This document shows positions 7,793 through 15,893 of a stretch of 26,389 nt of DNA, in pieces. The position numbers and the translations under genes were made by a program. Source of the DNA: Candidatus Hodarchaeota archaeon. GTDB lineage: Archaea > Asgardarchaeota > Heimdallarchaeia > Hodarchaeales > YT1-039. Location of the stretch: positions 1 through 26,389 of the forward strand of contig JAEOTF010000381.1 of the NCBI GenBank assembly GCA_016840025.1, in the 5' to 3' direction. The notes beneath the pieces were generated by a model. It searched no databases and was not told the origin of the DNA. It worked only from the letters and a program-made list of their open reading frames with translations. Within the stretch, counting starts at the first letter, position 1; the number at the start of each line of letters is the position of its first letter.

Positions 7793-8584
7793 ATGGAGCT
7801 TTCTCAAGCTTATGTGTATAAAGCATGTATAGAGACAGCAGTTTTCTTTTCAACGATACTCTTCATCTTGATTATCAGGCGTACAAGGTTAGATCAAAAG
7901 CCTTCTGTGTCCAATCCTACTCAACTACTATATTCCCGCTTCATCATTCTCTTCTATATAACATTTGTAGCACAATCTCTACAATTCATACTAAATGCCT
8001 ATATTGTCTTTTTCATTGTCACTGGATCGGACATAGATCGCTCAGAGGCCACAATAAATAATTGGATTTTAGAATTACAAAAAAGCAATGGAGATTCAAT
8101 TGATTTATTTGTGCCATATTATGTCATTACTTTTGTATTCGGCGTTGCAGTGAGTTATCTTTATTTCTATTACGATAAATTTATCTGTAATTTTCGAATG
8201 AAGGGTATCCCCGCACTTATTATTTTAGGGACAAGGTCATTATTCATAAATTCACAAATTATCAACTTTTATTGGGGAGGGGGAGTTCTTTCAATCGTAG
8301 TCTTTATAACGAGTATCCTGAATATAATTGCTATAGGTTTGATGTGTATCAACCTAAACATTGCTCGAAAATCCATCCTACGAGTAAAAATTCTTTTAGT
8401 AAGTTTTATTATTGCATCTGTATTTCAATTTTTTCTATCTCTATTTTTTATTTCCTTTGCTCACTTAAAAGATATAGAAGATGCTTTGGTTTCGGGAACC
8501 TTGTTTAACGGAGTGAATTACTTAGGTTATTTTTCAATAATTTTGGTTGGAATGTTGATGTTCGCGCCTCCGCCTTCGAAATGA
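7793..8584 (+). CDS. Seven-helix integral membrane protein of unknown function
   Basis: A 263-residue protein with about seven hydrophobic helices (roughly 11-29, 48-75, 104-126, 138-155, 160-187, 195-218, 238-257). The outer loop after helix 2 is polar and acidic (SDIDRSEATINNW...). I see no His kinase, rhodopsin Lys or transporter signature, and I do not recognise the family. An ATG four bases upstream (7789) is in another frame. ATG 7793 has no strong ribosome site. Seven helices with a short N-terminus is compatible with a receptor-like or sensor role, but that is speculation. Confidence 0.55.
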   Translation: MELSQAYVYKACIETAVFFSTILFILIIRRTRLDQKPSVSNPTQLLYSRFIILFYITFVAQSLQFILNAYIVFFIVTGSDIDRSEATINNWILELQKSNGDSIDLFVPYYVITFVFGVAVSYLYFYYDKFICNFRMKGIPALIILGTRSLFINSQIINFYWGGGVLSIVVFITSILNIIAIGLMCINLNIARKSILRVKILLVSFIIASVFQFFLSLFFISFAHLKDIEDALVSGTLFNGVNYLGYFSIILVGMLMFAPPPSK

Positions 8585-8758
8585 CTCCCTGAGAGAAAAA
8601 TTCCCCTAAATTAACATTTTATTGTAAAAATTCGGAAAAATATCCCTGTAGGTATTGCACAATTGCTAAAATGAGAGATTTAGATAAGAAAAAGATCTAA
8701 GATTGGAACCTTTTTCCTACATGCGATAAATTTGTTGTTTATTTTTCTTAGGCAAGAA

Positions 8759-9535
8759 CTAACTGTTTTCAAGATTCGGCTCCCGTCCAAACCAGCAAAT
8801 AAACCCAAACTCCATAGGAGAAAATCCAACTTCTTTACTGAGATGCTCACAAAGCTTGATTAGCTCATAATCATGTTTCCAAGTATACCCCCATTCCCGT
8901 AGGGTATGTTTTAACCGTATCTCGGGTTTCACCGTATCAATACCTGAATGCATACGTAAATATTGTAAACCAGCGATACCCACCCCTTTTACATTTAATG
9001 GATCACGATTAATTTTCTTTAAATCCACTTCTTCAGCCCATTTTCTGAGAGCGGTTATATCAGTACCATAATTTTGTCCTAAGATTTTAGCTATTTCACA
9101 TACAGTTGTCCATCGTGATAAATTTGATAATGGATGAGTTTCATCACCTTCATTCTTCCGCGGTGTAATTTTATGATAGAATTCATTTGGAAGACAACTT
9201 GCTAGCTGGTCTAAACTTATCTTTGGGTAAAGCAAATAGAAAGGTCGTAAGACCCTTTGAACCATAGAAAGATATTGTCTTCTTAAACTGAAAACGGTAT
9301 CAACCAAATAGAGAGGAATACGTCCTTCAAATCGCTGACAACTCTTCCACTTCTTGGCCTCTGATTTTGCTACGTTTTCTACGGTAAGAATTTGTTCAGG
9401 AGCTTTTCCATCAAAAACAAGTTGATCAAACTCCAAAAAACGTATCTTCCTTGTTAAGAAGTTCCTAAGTGTAGGGAAATCGGGCTTTAACATCTGATTT
9501 CGAAAAACCTTGTCATTAAAAATCAGTTTATGCAA
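8759..9535 (-). CDS. HhH-GPD-like (helix-hairpin-helix) protein, possible DNA glycosylase relative
   Basis: A 258-residue helical protein. The stretch NVKGVGIAGLQYLRMHSGIDTVKPEIRL (181-208, split here at GID 198-200) follows the helix-hairpin-helix pattern of base-excision glycosylases: a GVGI hairpin, a hydrophobic helix, then Asp plus a His/Pro-type segment. The preceding TDITALRKWAEEVDLKKI would be the helix before the hairpin. There is no Cys cluster after it, so no FeS loop. Catalytic residues are not certain; Asp200 is the candidate. The TTG start overlaps the last eight bases of the GYD gene (ATG at 9493 is an alternative), so the pair is translationally coupled. I am confident of the hairpin and less so of enzyme activity. 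Confidence 0.5.
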   Translation of the reverse strand: MHKLIFNDKVFRNQMLKPDFPTLRNFLTRKIRFLEFDQLVFDGKAPEQILTVENVAKSEAKKWKSCQRFEGRIPLYLVDTVFSLRRQYLSMVQRVLRPFYLLYPKISLDQLASCLPNEFYHKITPRKNEGDETHPLSNLSRWTTVCEIAKILGQNYGTDITALRKWAEEVDLKKINRDPLNVKGVGIAGLQYLRMHSGIDTVKPEIRLKHTLREWGYTWKHDYELIKLCEHLSKEVGFSPMEFGFICWFGREPNLENS

Positions 9536-9827
9536 TTTCTTTCACAATTTCTAGAAAACGTTTGTATTGGAACGCAGTCCAAGTTTCAGCAACTGAAGCC
9601 CCAAAAGATAGTGTTATCATCGAAACTTTGAGTGCAGTTTCTTCATCTGGAGCCTCAAAAATATCTATGAAATCATAAGGTCCTAGTACAGCATAGTGGG
9701 TTATCCACTTTACATCAGGGCATTTACTCTTTATTTCCATTAACCATGTTTCACCTATCTTTTCTCGTTGAGATAGATCAGAAATAAGATTAGGAGCCAG
9801 TTTTGTGGCTAGAATATAGGTAGGCAT
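9528..9827 (-). CDS. GYD-domain protein
   Basis: A 99-residue single-domain protein of the GYD family, a ferredoxin-like alpha/beta fold of the dimeric alpha-beta barrel group with unknown biochemical role. It opens with MPTYILATKLAP, has the central LGPYDFIDIFEAPDEETALK (68-87; the family's G-Y/P-YD and APD motifs), and ends with the GASVAETWTAFQYKRF strand corresponding to the family's vrT.Tl.Af segment. The start is firm: GGAGG lies seven bases before the ATG. It is first in an operon with the HhH-GPD-like gene, overlapping it by eight bases. Confidence 0.8.
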   Translation of the reverse strand: MPTYILATKLAPNLISDLSQREKIGETWLMEIKSKCPDVKWITHYAVLGPYDFIDIFEAPDEETALKVSMITLSFGASVAETWTAFQYKRFLEIVKEIA

Positions 9828-9834
9828 CTTTTTT

Positions 9835-9839
9835 CCTCC
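9835..9839 (-). promoter_or_regulatory. Ribosome binding site GGAGG of the GYD gene
   Basis: GGAGG on the minus strand lies seven bases before the ATG at 9827. The 130-base divergent region to the plus-strand gene at 9961 also holds GTTTATATT around 9855-9863, TATA-like for either direction. Confidence 0.6.
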
Positions 9840-9960
9840 AAGAACAATGTATAAGGTTTATATTCACAGATTAATCTAAATCTACATAGAAGGATAAGGA
9901 ATTATTTAGGATTTAGCATTATCTTTCCTTCTGACGTTGGGAAGACATGATGTGTTTCCT

Positions 9961-11364
9961 ATGTCAAAAGCGGTAACAATTGCATGGTTTAAGTCCCATA
10001 GCCGAGTATTCCTCATTCTAATTACCGTACTAGGACTCACTCTAATAACAGGGGGATTTGCATACTATAGCTTTACATTGGCAGTAAAAGAATCCATAGA
10101 TGAGGTGGAAGTAGATATAGAAAGTATAACTCTTACTGATATCACATCAACTACTATTTCGGGTTTCGTTACAGGTCAACTTTCAGGTTCAGACTCTGAG
10201 AATGGAAAAATCACTCAATTACAGTTGAATCTCCTTTACCAAAATGAAGTAATCGGTAAAAGCAATATTCCTAGTGGAGATATAACAATTAAGGAGAATC
10301 ATAAGTTCAATGCAACTGCTTCCTTATCTATCATTAACTATAATGTATTAGGTTTATTCTTCGCAGACTTTCTCACTTATGAGAATGTAACTGTTGTTAT
10401 TACCGGCAAAGTTACTATTGAAGCTAAAATGTTACTTCCAATCTCTGTGAATAATCCTGTCTCTAAAACAGTCGTAATTGAAGGCATGAATGGAACTTCT
10501 CCAAAAATAGAAGAAATTGATCTCATTAGAGGTCTAGAAGATATTCTACTTCTGAAAATTACCTTTTCATTATTCAATCCCACTAGTCTTTCAATCCCCA
10601 TCGACTCATTTGATTTATTTGTGTATTACAATAATTTTAGAATTGGAAAGCTGGTTTTACCTTACATAACCCTTTTAAAAGGCCAAAACCTATTTTCTGG
10701 TGAAATAACATTATGGAAAAATGTATCAAGCATAATTTCGAATATGTTAGCGAGTATTTTAATGGGAAAGGATGTTAATTTTGATATAAAAGCTGAAATG
10801 GGCTCTATTCTCGGAAATATCATCTTTAATACCGAGCTTCCGTTATTGGAAAATGTATCTTTAGTTTCACCTTCAAACCATTCCCTTATCGATGACTTTA
10901 GAATTTTGGATACAGTAATTTTTCTAAATTATACTTTTCCTCTCTCGTTAGACGTTAATTATAAGATCATCACGCAAGCAATCGTCTATAATCCACTTAA
11001 TTTCGCACTTAATATCACTCACATTCATTTTTCGCTCTATTTTTGTGATTCCGACGGGGTAAAGATTTTGGGGGGACTTGTTTGGAAATCTGATCCCAAA
11101 TATCATATTTTCATTACAAAAATTACATCAGATTATCCAATTGGAGCACCATTGACTCTCAAGGCCAATGCAACAACCTCAGTTAATTTTGTTTTCTTAG
11201 GAGAGAGTTTAGAGCTAGGTTTAAGGCTTTATGATGAATATGTTAAAAATAAACTATATTTAGACATAGAAAATGGATTTATCAATGTAAACATTCAAGA
11301 ATTTAACTTATATATTCATTTTGAGTATAATGATATATATTTCCCCGCTAATAGAAGTGTATGA
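9961..11364 (+). CDS. Membrane-anchored protein with LEA2/WHy-like beta repeats
   Basis: A 467-residue protein with one N-terminal membrane helix (about 14-37, after WFKSHSR) and a long outer beta-rich part. At least two, perhaps three, segments resemble LEA2/WHy domains: FSLFNPTSLSIPIDSFDL then VYYNNFRIGKLVLP (about 202-235) and AIVYNPLNFALNITHIHFSL (about 345-364) both show the (F/Y)NP...(I/L)....h.l pattern. A first, weaker copy starts near residue 45. Such domains occur in membrane-anchored archaeal proteins and in eukaryotic vacuolar or stress proteins; the function is unknown. Several N-x-S/T sequons fit an exported glycoprotein. ATG 9961 is chosen over TTG 9937. It ends 15 bases from the convergent TFB gene. 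Confidence 0.6.
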   Translation: MSKAVTIAWFKSHSRVFLILITVLGLTLITGGFAYYSFTLAVKESIDEVEVDIESITLTDITSTTISGFVTGQLSGSDSENGKITQLQLNLLYQNEVIGKSNIPSGDITIKENHKFNATASLSIINYNVLGLFFADFLTYENVTVVITGKVTIEAKMLLPISVNNPVSKTVVIEGMNGTSPKIEEIDLIRGLEDILLLKITFSLFNPTSLSIPIDSFDLFVYYNNFRIGKLVLPYITLLKGQNLFSGEITLWKNVSSIISNMLASILMGKDVNFDIKAEMGSILGNIIFNTELPLLENVSLVSPSNHSLIDDFRILDTVIFLNYTFPLSLDVNYKIITQAIVYNPLNFALNITHIHFSLYFCDSDGVKILGGLVWKSDPKYHIFITKITSDYPIGAPLTLKANATTSVNFVFLGESLELGLRLYDEYVKNKLYLDIENGFINVNIQEFNLYIHFEYNDIYFPANRSV

Positions 11365-11379
11365 CAAAGGAAGAGAATT

Positions 11380-12309
11380 TTACGCTTCTTCGATAAGTGA
11401 ATAGGGGTCATCAATATAAACTGGAATAGCAGCAGCTCCTCTGCGTACATCAATGTCAGTGATTCCCAGAACTTTAACTAATTCCTTGAATCGATGTCGA
11501 ATGGTAACAGGGGTTGTTTTAGCGACTCGGGCCAGTTGTTGCTGTGTACGACGTTCACCTGTCTGAATTCCTGCAATATAAAGTGCGCCTGCGGCAATAT
11601 TATTAGGATTTTTACCTACAGTGAAACCTTTTGTTTCTGCTTGACGAATAATATCGATCGCAATTCGTCTAGTAGGAACTGTCATGGATAATTCAGCGCC
11701 AAGACGATAGACAAGAGAACGTAAATCGTGACGTTCACTTTTAATGCCTAGCCGCATTATTAGCAATCGCACACAACGTCCTAGCTCCTTGGAATCTACA
11801 TTAGCAACTTCACAAAATTCTTTTAGACTAAAAGGTAGAGAAGCTTTTCTAGTAGCCAAATAAAGGGAACTTGCGGCAATTCCATGACGACTATAGCCAC
11901 GAATAAGGTTTTCTTTATATGCTTGGCGATAAATCCACGCAGCTTCATCCAAGCAGCTTTGAGGGAGTTCTAATTGAGAATGAAGTCGTTTAAGTTCATG
12001 AAAAGCAGGGCGAAGGCTTCTTTGTGTAGAATTCATCACGCGGTTGTTTTTAATCTTGAGATTCCGAAATTTTTTTGCAGTTTGTGCAGATAAGCGACTA
12101 CCTTGAGCATCCCAACGGGAGTCACTTAATTCAGTTTGGGGAACATCTACAAGTAGGGATTTCTTAGATGTGCTATTCTGTTCCTTAGCTGTGATTTCTT
12201 TTGAAGAATTATAAATAAGACCAAGAACTAGCCCACATTCTCCGCATACATACTCCCCATTTTCTTCTAAAATATTTTCTTCATTTTGACAATCAGAACA
12301 GTTTATCAT
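11380..12309 (-). CDS. tfb: Transcription initiation factor TFB (TFIIB family), divergent
   Basis: A 309-residue TFB, which bridges TBP-bound promoters and RNA polymerase. The N-terminal zinc ribbon has Cys4, Cys7, Cys22 and Cys25 (CSDC...CGEC). Two cyclin repeats follow, about 113-205 and 210-300, with typical LIRGYSRHGIAASSLYLATRK and NNIAAGALYIAGIQTGERRTQQ cores split across them, ending VTIRHRFKELVKVLGI. The region after the ribbon is odd: the usual D-x-GPEWRAF B-reader sequence is absent, replaced by a Ser/Lys/Glu-rich stretch, while a later SRWDAQGSRLS resembles the B-linker. This suggests an alternative, gene-selective TFB, but the cyclin core looks intact. Two 43-bp tandem repeats lie 33 bases upstream. 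Confidence 0.92.
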   Translation of the reverse strand: MINCSDCQNEENILEENGEYVCGECGLVLGLIYNSSKEITAKEQNSTSKKSLLVDVPQTELSDSRWDAQGSRLSAQTAKKFRNLKIKNNRVMNSTQRSLRPAFHELKRLHSQLELPQSCLDEAAWIYRQAYKENLIRGYSRHGIAASSLYLATRKASLPFSLKEFCEVANVDSKELGRCVRLLIMRLGIKSERHDLRSLVYRLGAELSMTVPTRRIAIDIIRQAETKGFTVGKNPNNIAAGALYIAGIQTGERRTQQQLARVAKTTPVTIRHRFKELVKVLGITDIDVRRGAAAIPVYIDDPYSLIEEA

Positions 12310-12341
12310 TTTCCTTCTCTTTACACTCTATGAATAATTAT

Positions 12342-12427
12342 GAGGAAGAAAGTATTCAAAGCTTACTAGTAAATCTCTCCGCATGAGAAAGAAAGTATTC
12401 AAGACTTACTAGTAAATCTCTCCGCAC
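12342..12427. repeat. Two 43-bp tandem repeats with 10-bp palindromes upstream of TFB
   Basis: Units 12342-12384 and 12385-12427 are nearly identical (a few differences, e.g. AAAGC versus AAGAC). Each contains the perfect palindrome TTACTAGTAA (12363-12372 and 12406-12415), so the palindromes repeat with a 43-bp period, near four helical turns. They sit 33-118 bases upstream of the TFB start, within or next to its promoter. They may be a recent tandem duplication, or paired operators for autoregulation. Confidence 0.75.
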
Positions 12428-12580
12428 ACCGACATTTTTAAAGAATTTTAACCTTGTTTCTTCTCTTTACGTTTCTTTTTGGAAGTTTTGGAAGTTTTAA
12501 AGGTTGAAGATTTGTATAAAACTCTTCAGATTAAGAAAAAAGTTCAGGTCACAATAAAGACAATATTAGAATTGTTAAAA
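12428..12580. other. Short intergenic spacer between TFB repeats and helicase-like gene
   Basis: An AT-rich spacer with no gene seen. It holds a small tandem motif TTTTGGAAG/TTTTGGAAG near 12478-12495. Both flanking genes are on the minus strand, so this is the 3' side of the helicase-like gene and the far upstream region of TFB. Confidence 0.35.
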
Positions 12581-14014
12581 TTATGATAAATTGTTGGGAG
12601 AAGATTGAAAATCAATATTTACTGACCAAGGATAGTTTTCGCTAATTTTTTTGAATAGGCGATTCACTTTAGCTTGTTCAAAGGTATTTGCATGATAGAG
12701 TACCTTTACTTCTCCTCCCCGAGTTCGTTTCATTTTTTGATACATAGTCTTAACTGTGTTGATAGTATCATAAATTATTAGCAAATCCGCTTCTGGTAAG
12801 TCGAGGTCTCGCTCTCCTACATTTGTTAGTACTAATATTACTGGATCATTCAAATTACGAAAATTGTGAACAATCTCTCTCTTATTCTTTACTTGTCCAC
12901 TAACAATAAGCACAGAGATCCCCATTTTTCTCTTTAATTCTTCTGAAATCGCATCTGCCGTATCTAAATAAGAGCAGAGGATCACACTTTTAGGAGTGTT
13001 TTTTATCAGATCTGGGAGAATATCAATTTTGGGAGATATTTTTGGGAGTTTCTTCCAGTAATGACCTAATACTTCAGCAATTCTTGGCGAATTTAAATAC
13101 CTACGAGCTTTTTCGGGTTGCATACCTGTCAAATACTTCCGGATTAATGTTAAATTGCTATAATCCTGTTTCCATTGATGTTCAGCAGGAAGATGCGGGA
13201 TTAATTTACCCCACTCTTCAGAAGGAGTGTTTTTCAAGAGTTGGGGGTCTTCATCCCTTACCTGATCTAGTATCTGTTTCTGCCTTTCTTTAATTTTCTC
13301 AGTTATTTCATTAAGAATTTCTTCCATGAATGAATCCTTTACCGGAATGGCAGATAGATGTGATTTTTGAATATATTTCTGCAGGTCTGGGCTTTTAAAT
13401 AACGAATCCATTGTTATTAGTCTAATATCAGGCAGTTCTTCGGTCAGTGTTAAAAGATCTGGTTTCGTTTTCGCAGAATCTTCTGAAATTATCACATGAG
13501 AGTCCCTTAACGTTCCTGAAAGACCAATGAACCATGAATTTGAAAAATAGGGTATTAGATAATTGTAAGGATGGATCAACACCCTTCTATTTGCAACACG
13601 TCGGACTATTGAGTCTATCTCATTAATAATGATAATATCCTTATGAATTTTCATTGATTCTTTCTGTAATGTGTTCGCAAGGGATTGCGGTGTAGTTAAA
13701 AGAATACGATTCTTCTTCAAAACCGATAATCGAAATCGTGAATTCATTCCTGACCTATAATAACCTAAGTCTGAAATACCCAGTTTCTGAAAATAGGTTA
13801 AGGTATCCCCAAGCGAAGCAGAAGAATTTAGAATTATAATAAAAGATTCTGTTGGGTATTTTTTTGTTAAAATATACTGTAGTACTCGTTTTCCAAGACC
13901 ACAATCCAATTCTACTATACTATTCATCTCATTTTCGTTGTGGTCAGCTAATTTTTGGAGCACTAGCTCTTGATAGGCTCTTATTTCTATAAAAGAGGAC
14001 TCGATGTCTACCAT
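12581..14014 (-). CDS. SF2 helicase-like protein with degenerate motifs (Hef/FANCM-like)
   Basis: A 477-residue protein with the two-RecA layout of superfamily 2 helicases. Motif I is ELDCGLGKRVL (Gly41-Lys42-Arg43, Arg where Ser/Thr normally binds magnesium). A TTPQSLANTL segment (107-116) fits the TPQ motif Ib of Hef/FANCM/Mph1 proteins. Motif II is NEID (131-134) in place of DEAH/DEAD. Motif III is SGT (166-168). In the second half, ILCSYLDTADAI and LVLTNVGERDLDLPEADLLIIYD resemble motifs IV and V, and motif VI (QRxGRxGR) is reduced to YQKMKRTRGG. The frame is intact over its whole length, so this is not a pseudogene. Loss of motif I Ser/Thr and the first Asp of motif II suggests weak or absent ATPase activity and a structural DNA-binding role (inference). 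Confidence 0.7.
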   Translation of the reverse strand: MVDIESSFIEIRAYQELVLQKLADHNENEMNSIVELDCGLGKRVLQYILTKKYPTESFIIILNSSASLGDTLTYFQKLGISDLGYYRSGMNSRFRLSVLKKNRILLTTPQSLANTLQKESMKIHKDIIIINEIDSIVRRVANRRVLIHPYNYLIPYFSNSWFIGLSGTLRDSHVIISEDSAKTKPDLLTLTEELPDIRLITMDSLFKSPDLQKYIQKSHLSAIPVKDSFMEEILNEITEKIKERQKQILDQVRDEDPQLLKNTPSEEWGKLIPHLPAEHQWKQDYSNLTLIRKYLTGMQPEKARRYLNSPRIAEVLGHYWKKLPKISPKIDILPDLIKNTPKSVILCSYLDTADAISEELKRKMGISVLIVSGQVKNKREIVHNFRNLNDPVILVLTNVGERDLDLPEADLLIIYDTINTVKTMYQKMKRTRGGEVKVLYHANTFEQAKVNRLFKKISENYPWSVNIDFQSSPNNLS

Positions 14015-14209
14015 TTTTGCTACCTTAGCGAAATATCGGTGATAAGTATACTATGTAGATCACTTTATAGATTCACATAGGCTGTGATAAAAGTGAAGTC
14101 GTGGAGAAGTTACTACTAAGAGTCTTTTTTGTCTCTAAATGGAGAAAATTATCTTAAACTCATTATTAAGAACTATGAAGGAACTCTATCTACAGTATCT
14201 ACATATTTT
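14015..14209. other. Intergenic region upstream of the helicase-like gene
   Basis: About 195 bases between the SDR stop and the helicase-like start, both minus strand. No gene is seen. It should hold the helicase-like gene's promoter, but I could not single out a convincing TATA box. Confidence 0.3.
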
Positions 14210-15046
14210 TCAATCTGATAATCCAGTAAGCTCTACACTTAATCCCCAAAGTCTTTTTTGCGCTTCAGTATTATAAGATAGATCTGATGAGGGAATAGAC
14301 TTCTTCTTCACGAAATATTTTCCAGTTATTCTTATTAAATCTGGTGAAGATGCGACATAAATTGAAGTTTCCGCTGCTTTGTCAGGACTCATAAAAAATG
14401 GATTAAATCGCCAAATAAGGCTAAAGATACCGTATGAACGAACAATGTTTGATCTAACAAGTCCAGGATGAACACAATTCGCAGTGATTCCCGACCCTTG
14501 AAGCCGTTCTACAAGTTCATATGTAAAGAGTATATTCGCTAATTTTGACTGACTATACGCTAACATTCCAGAATACTTCTTTTCTAGATTTATATCATCA
14601 AAATTGATTGTTAACCCTCTATGAGTTTCAGAAGAAACATTAATAATACGAGATGGGACATTCATCTTTAAAGAATCAAGTAATAGATTTGTCAGCAGAA
14701 AATGGCCAAGGTGGTTAATTGCAAAGGTTTTTTCAATCCCTTCGATCGTCAGGAAGCGTTTACGCAGAAAAACAGCCGCATTATTAACTAAAACATCTAA
14801 TCGATTGTATTTTTCTCTAAACTCTTTAACAAATTGACGAATCGCCTGTTGTGAAGCAAGATCAAGTATCTTTAAGTCAATAGAATCATTACGTGTTTTT
14901 TTTATGATTTCTCTACGCGCTTTTTCACCTCTTCTATGGTTACGACAGATTAAAATGATCTTAGCACCAAGAAGAGCTAAACCTTTAGCTGTTGATTTGC
15001 CAACCCCCGAGTTTGCTCCTGTGACTATACATACTTTGCCTTTCAG
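14210..15046 (-). CDS. Short-chain dehydrogenase/reductase with no ATG/GTG/TTG start
   Basis: A complete classical SDR fold, about 278 residues, similar to retinol dehydrogenase/WWOX-type oxidoreductases. Numbered from a CTG at 15046: cofactor motif TGANSGVG (9-16), NNAA (88-91), active-site Ser in IINVSS (about 138), and catalytic Tyr164-xxx-Lys168 (YSQSK). It should oxidise or reduce an alcohol/carbonyl with NAD(P)(H). The odd point is the start: the frame is stopped by TAA at 15053-15055 and no ATG, GTG or TTG occurs in frame until the Met at 14665, which would delete the whole Rossmann cofactor half. CTG at 15046 is the only reasonable start if the sequence is right. It follows the regulator gene by about 20 bases, so translation by reinitiation is possible. 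A sequencing error or a 5' frameshift is the alternative. Confidence 0.8.
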   Translation of the reverse strand: MKGKVCIVTGANSGVGKSTAKGLALLGAKIILICRNHRRGEKARREIIKKTRNDSIDLKILDLASQQAIRQFVKEFREKYNRLDVLVNNAAVFLRKRFLTIEGIEKTFAINHLGHFLLTNLLLDSLKMNVPSRIINVSSETHRGLTINFDDINLEKKYSGMLAYSQSKLANILFTYELVERLQGSGITANCVHPGLVRSNIVRSYGIFSLIWRFNPFFMSPDKAAETSIYVASSPDLIRITGKYFVKKKSIPSSDLSYNTEAQKRLWGLSVELTGLSD

Positions 15047-15065
15047 TGTTTCTTAATCTGAAAAA

Positions 15066-15893
15066 TTAAGATTCTAAAGATCTTCGGGCTATTTGAGCTT
15101 TTAAGCTAGTTAGATAAAGTGGATCTATATCTTTTTCATCAGGGAGATATTCGATAACTTCAGAAAGAATAGCTTCTAACTGCTTTCTAGCTGGAAATTG
15201 AGACTCTATCTTCCGATCAAAGAGAAAAATTAGTAATATAGTTTTACCATTCAATTTTCTAACTTCAGGTTTAGAGAATACAGATGTAAACAGGTCAGAA
15301 TGGCCAATAACAGGAAATGGGCCATACAAACCACTTATATTTTCTTTTCCAAAAACCGCTTCAAGTGCAGGAATCTGACGATTAAGTAATTGAGCTACAT
15401 TAAAAGAATTGCTAATAAAATCCAAATCGGAATAACTCAGAATTTGAATTCCTTGATTAGTAAATACACCCAAAATAAGAGCGAGATTCTTGAAAGAATC
15501 TTCAATAGAACTGGAATACATGGAAAATGATTCTAATAAACCAGAAGCGATTTGAAAAACCTTTGTTGGGCGACCTTTTTTTCCCCTTTCATACAATGAT
15601 AGTTCTTCGATAAGACCGAGCACGTTTAATCGGGAAAGTGCGTCAAAAACAGTTGTTCGGGGAATTCCAGTCCTTTTGACTAGATTTGGTCTTGATTTGG
15701 CGCCTTCTTCAGATAGAATTTTAAGGATCTCTTTGTCTATTGAATTTTTTAGTTTTGAAGAATAAAGGGCCAAGAGGAAGGAAGAATTAGGCCTATATTT
15801 AGAAGTTTTCAATCCCTGTAGTTTAAGAAGCTTGGAGGGGACCTTTGTGGAAGATTGAACTTCTGTACTTCCTCTTAGCTGGGTGGGGACCAA
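15066..15893 (-). CDS. Winged-helix transcription regulator (paralogue 2), upstream partner of the SDR
   Basis: A 275-residue paralogue of the regulator at 1271-2095. The helix-turn-helix RPNLVKRTGIPRTTVFDALS (68-87) and basic wing YERGKKGRPTKVF (101-113) form a winged helix of TrmB/MarR type. The C-terminal domain, about 133-270, begins with the strand pair LALILGVFTNQGIQILSYSD and carries GLYGPFPVIGHSDLF (188-202), the same signature as paralogue 1, then a strand KTILLIFLFDRKI and helices. The start is probably TTG 15893, preceded by GGTAATAGGTC. It is in one unit with the SDR gene, so it may control it or itself. The effector is unknown; the first 45 residues are Ser/Lys-rich and probably disordered. 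Confidence 0.75.
   Translation of the reverse strand: MVPTQLRGSTEVQSSTKVPSKLLKLQGLKTSKYRPNSSFLLALYSSKLKNSIDKEILKILSEEGAKSRPNLVKRTGIPRTTVFDALSRLNVLGLIEELSLYERGKKGRPTKVFQIASGLLESFSMYSSSIEDSFKNLALILGVFTNQGIQILSYSDLDFISNSFNVAQLLNRQIPALEAVFGKENISGLYGPFPVIGHSDLFTSVFSKPEVRKLNGKTILLIFLFDRKIESQFPARKQLEAILSEVIEYLPDEKDIDPLYLTSLKAQIARRSLES

Noticed and set aside
7825..8508. Two plus-strand frames of 78 residues inside the seven-helix gene
   Set aside because: Their Tyr/Ser/Cys-rich products are out-of-frame translations of membrane helices.
12342..12427. CRISPR array
   Set aside because: Two directly adjacent 43-bp copies with no spacer between them; a tandem duplication, not repeat-spacer structure.
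13042..13293. Plus-strand frame of 83 residues inside the helicase-like gene
   Set aside because: Shadow of the minus-strand gene, no start signals.
14210..14665. A 151-residue SDR starting at the internal Met
   Set aside because: This would lack the TGxxxGxG and NNAG-type motifs needed for cofactor binding, while the intact upstream frame encodes them.
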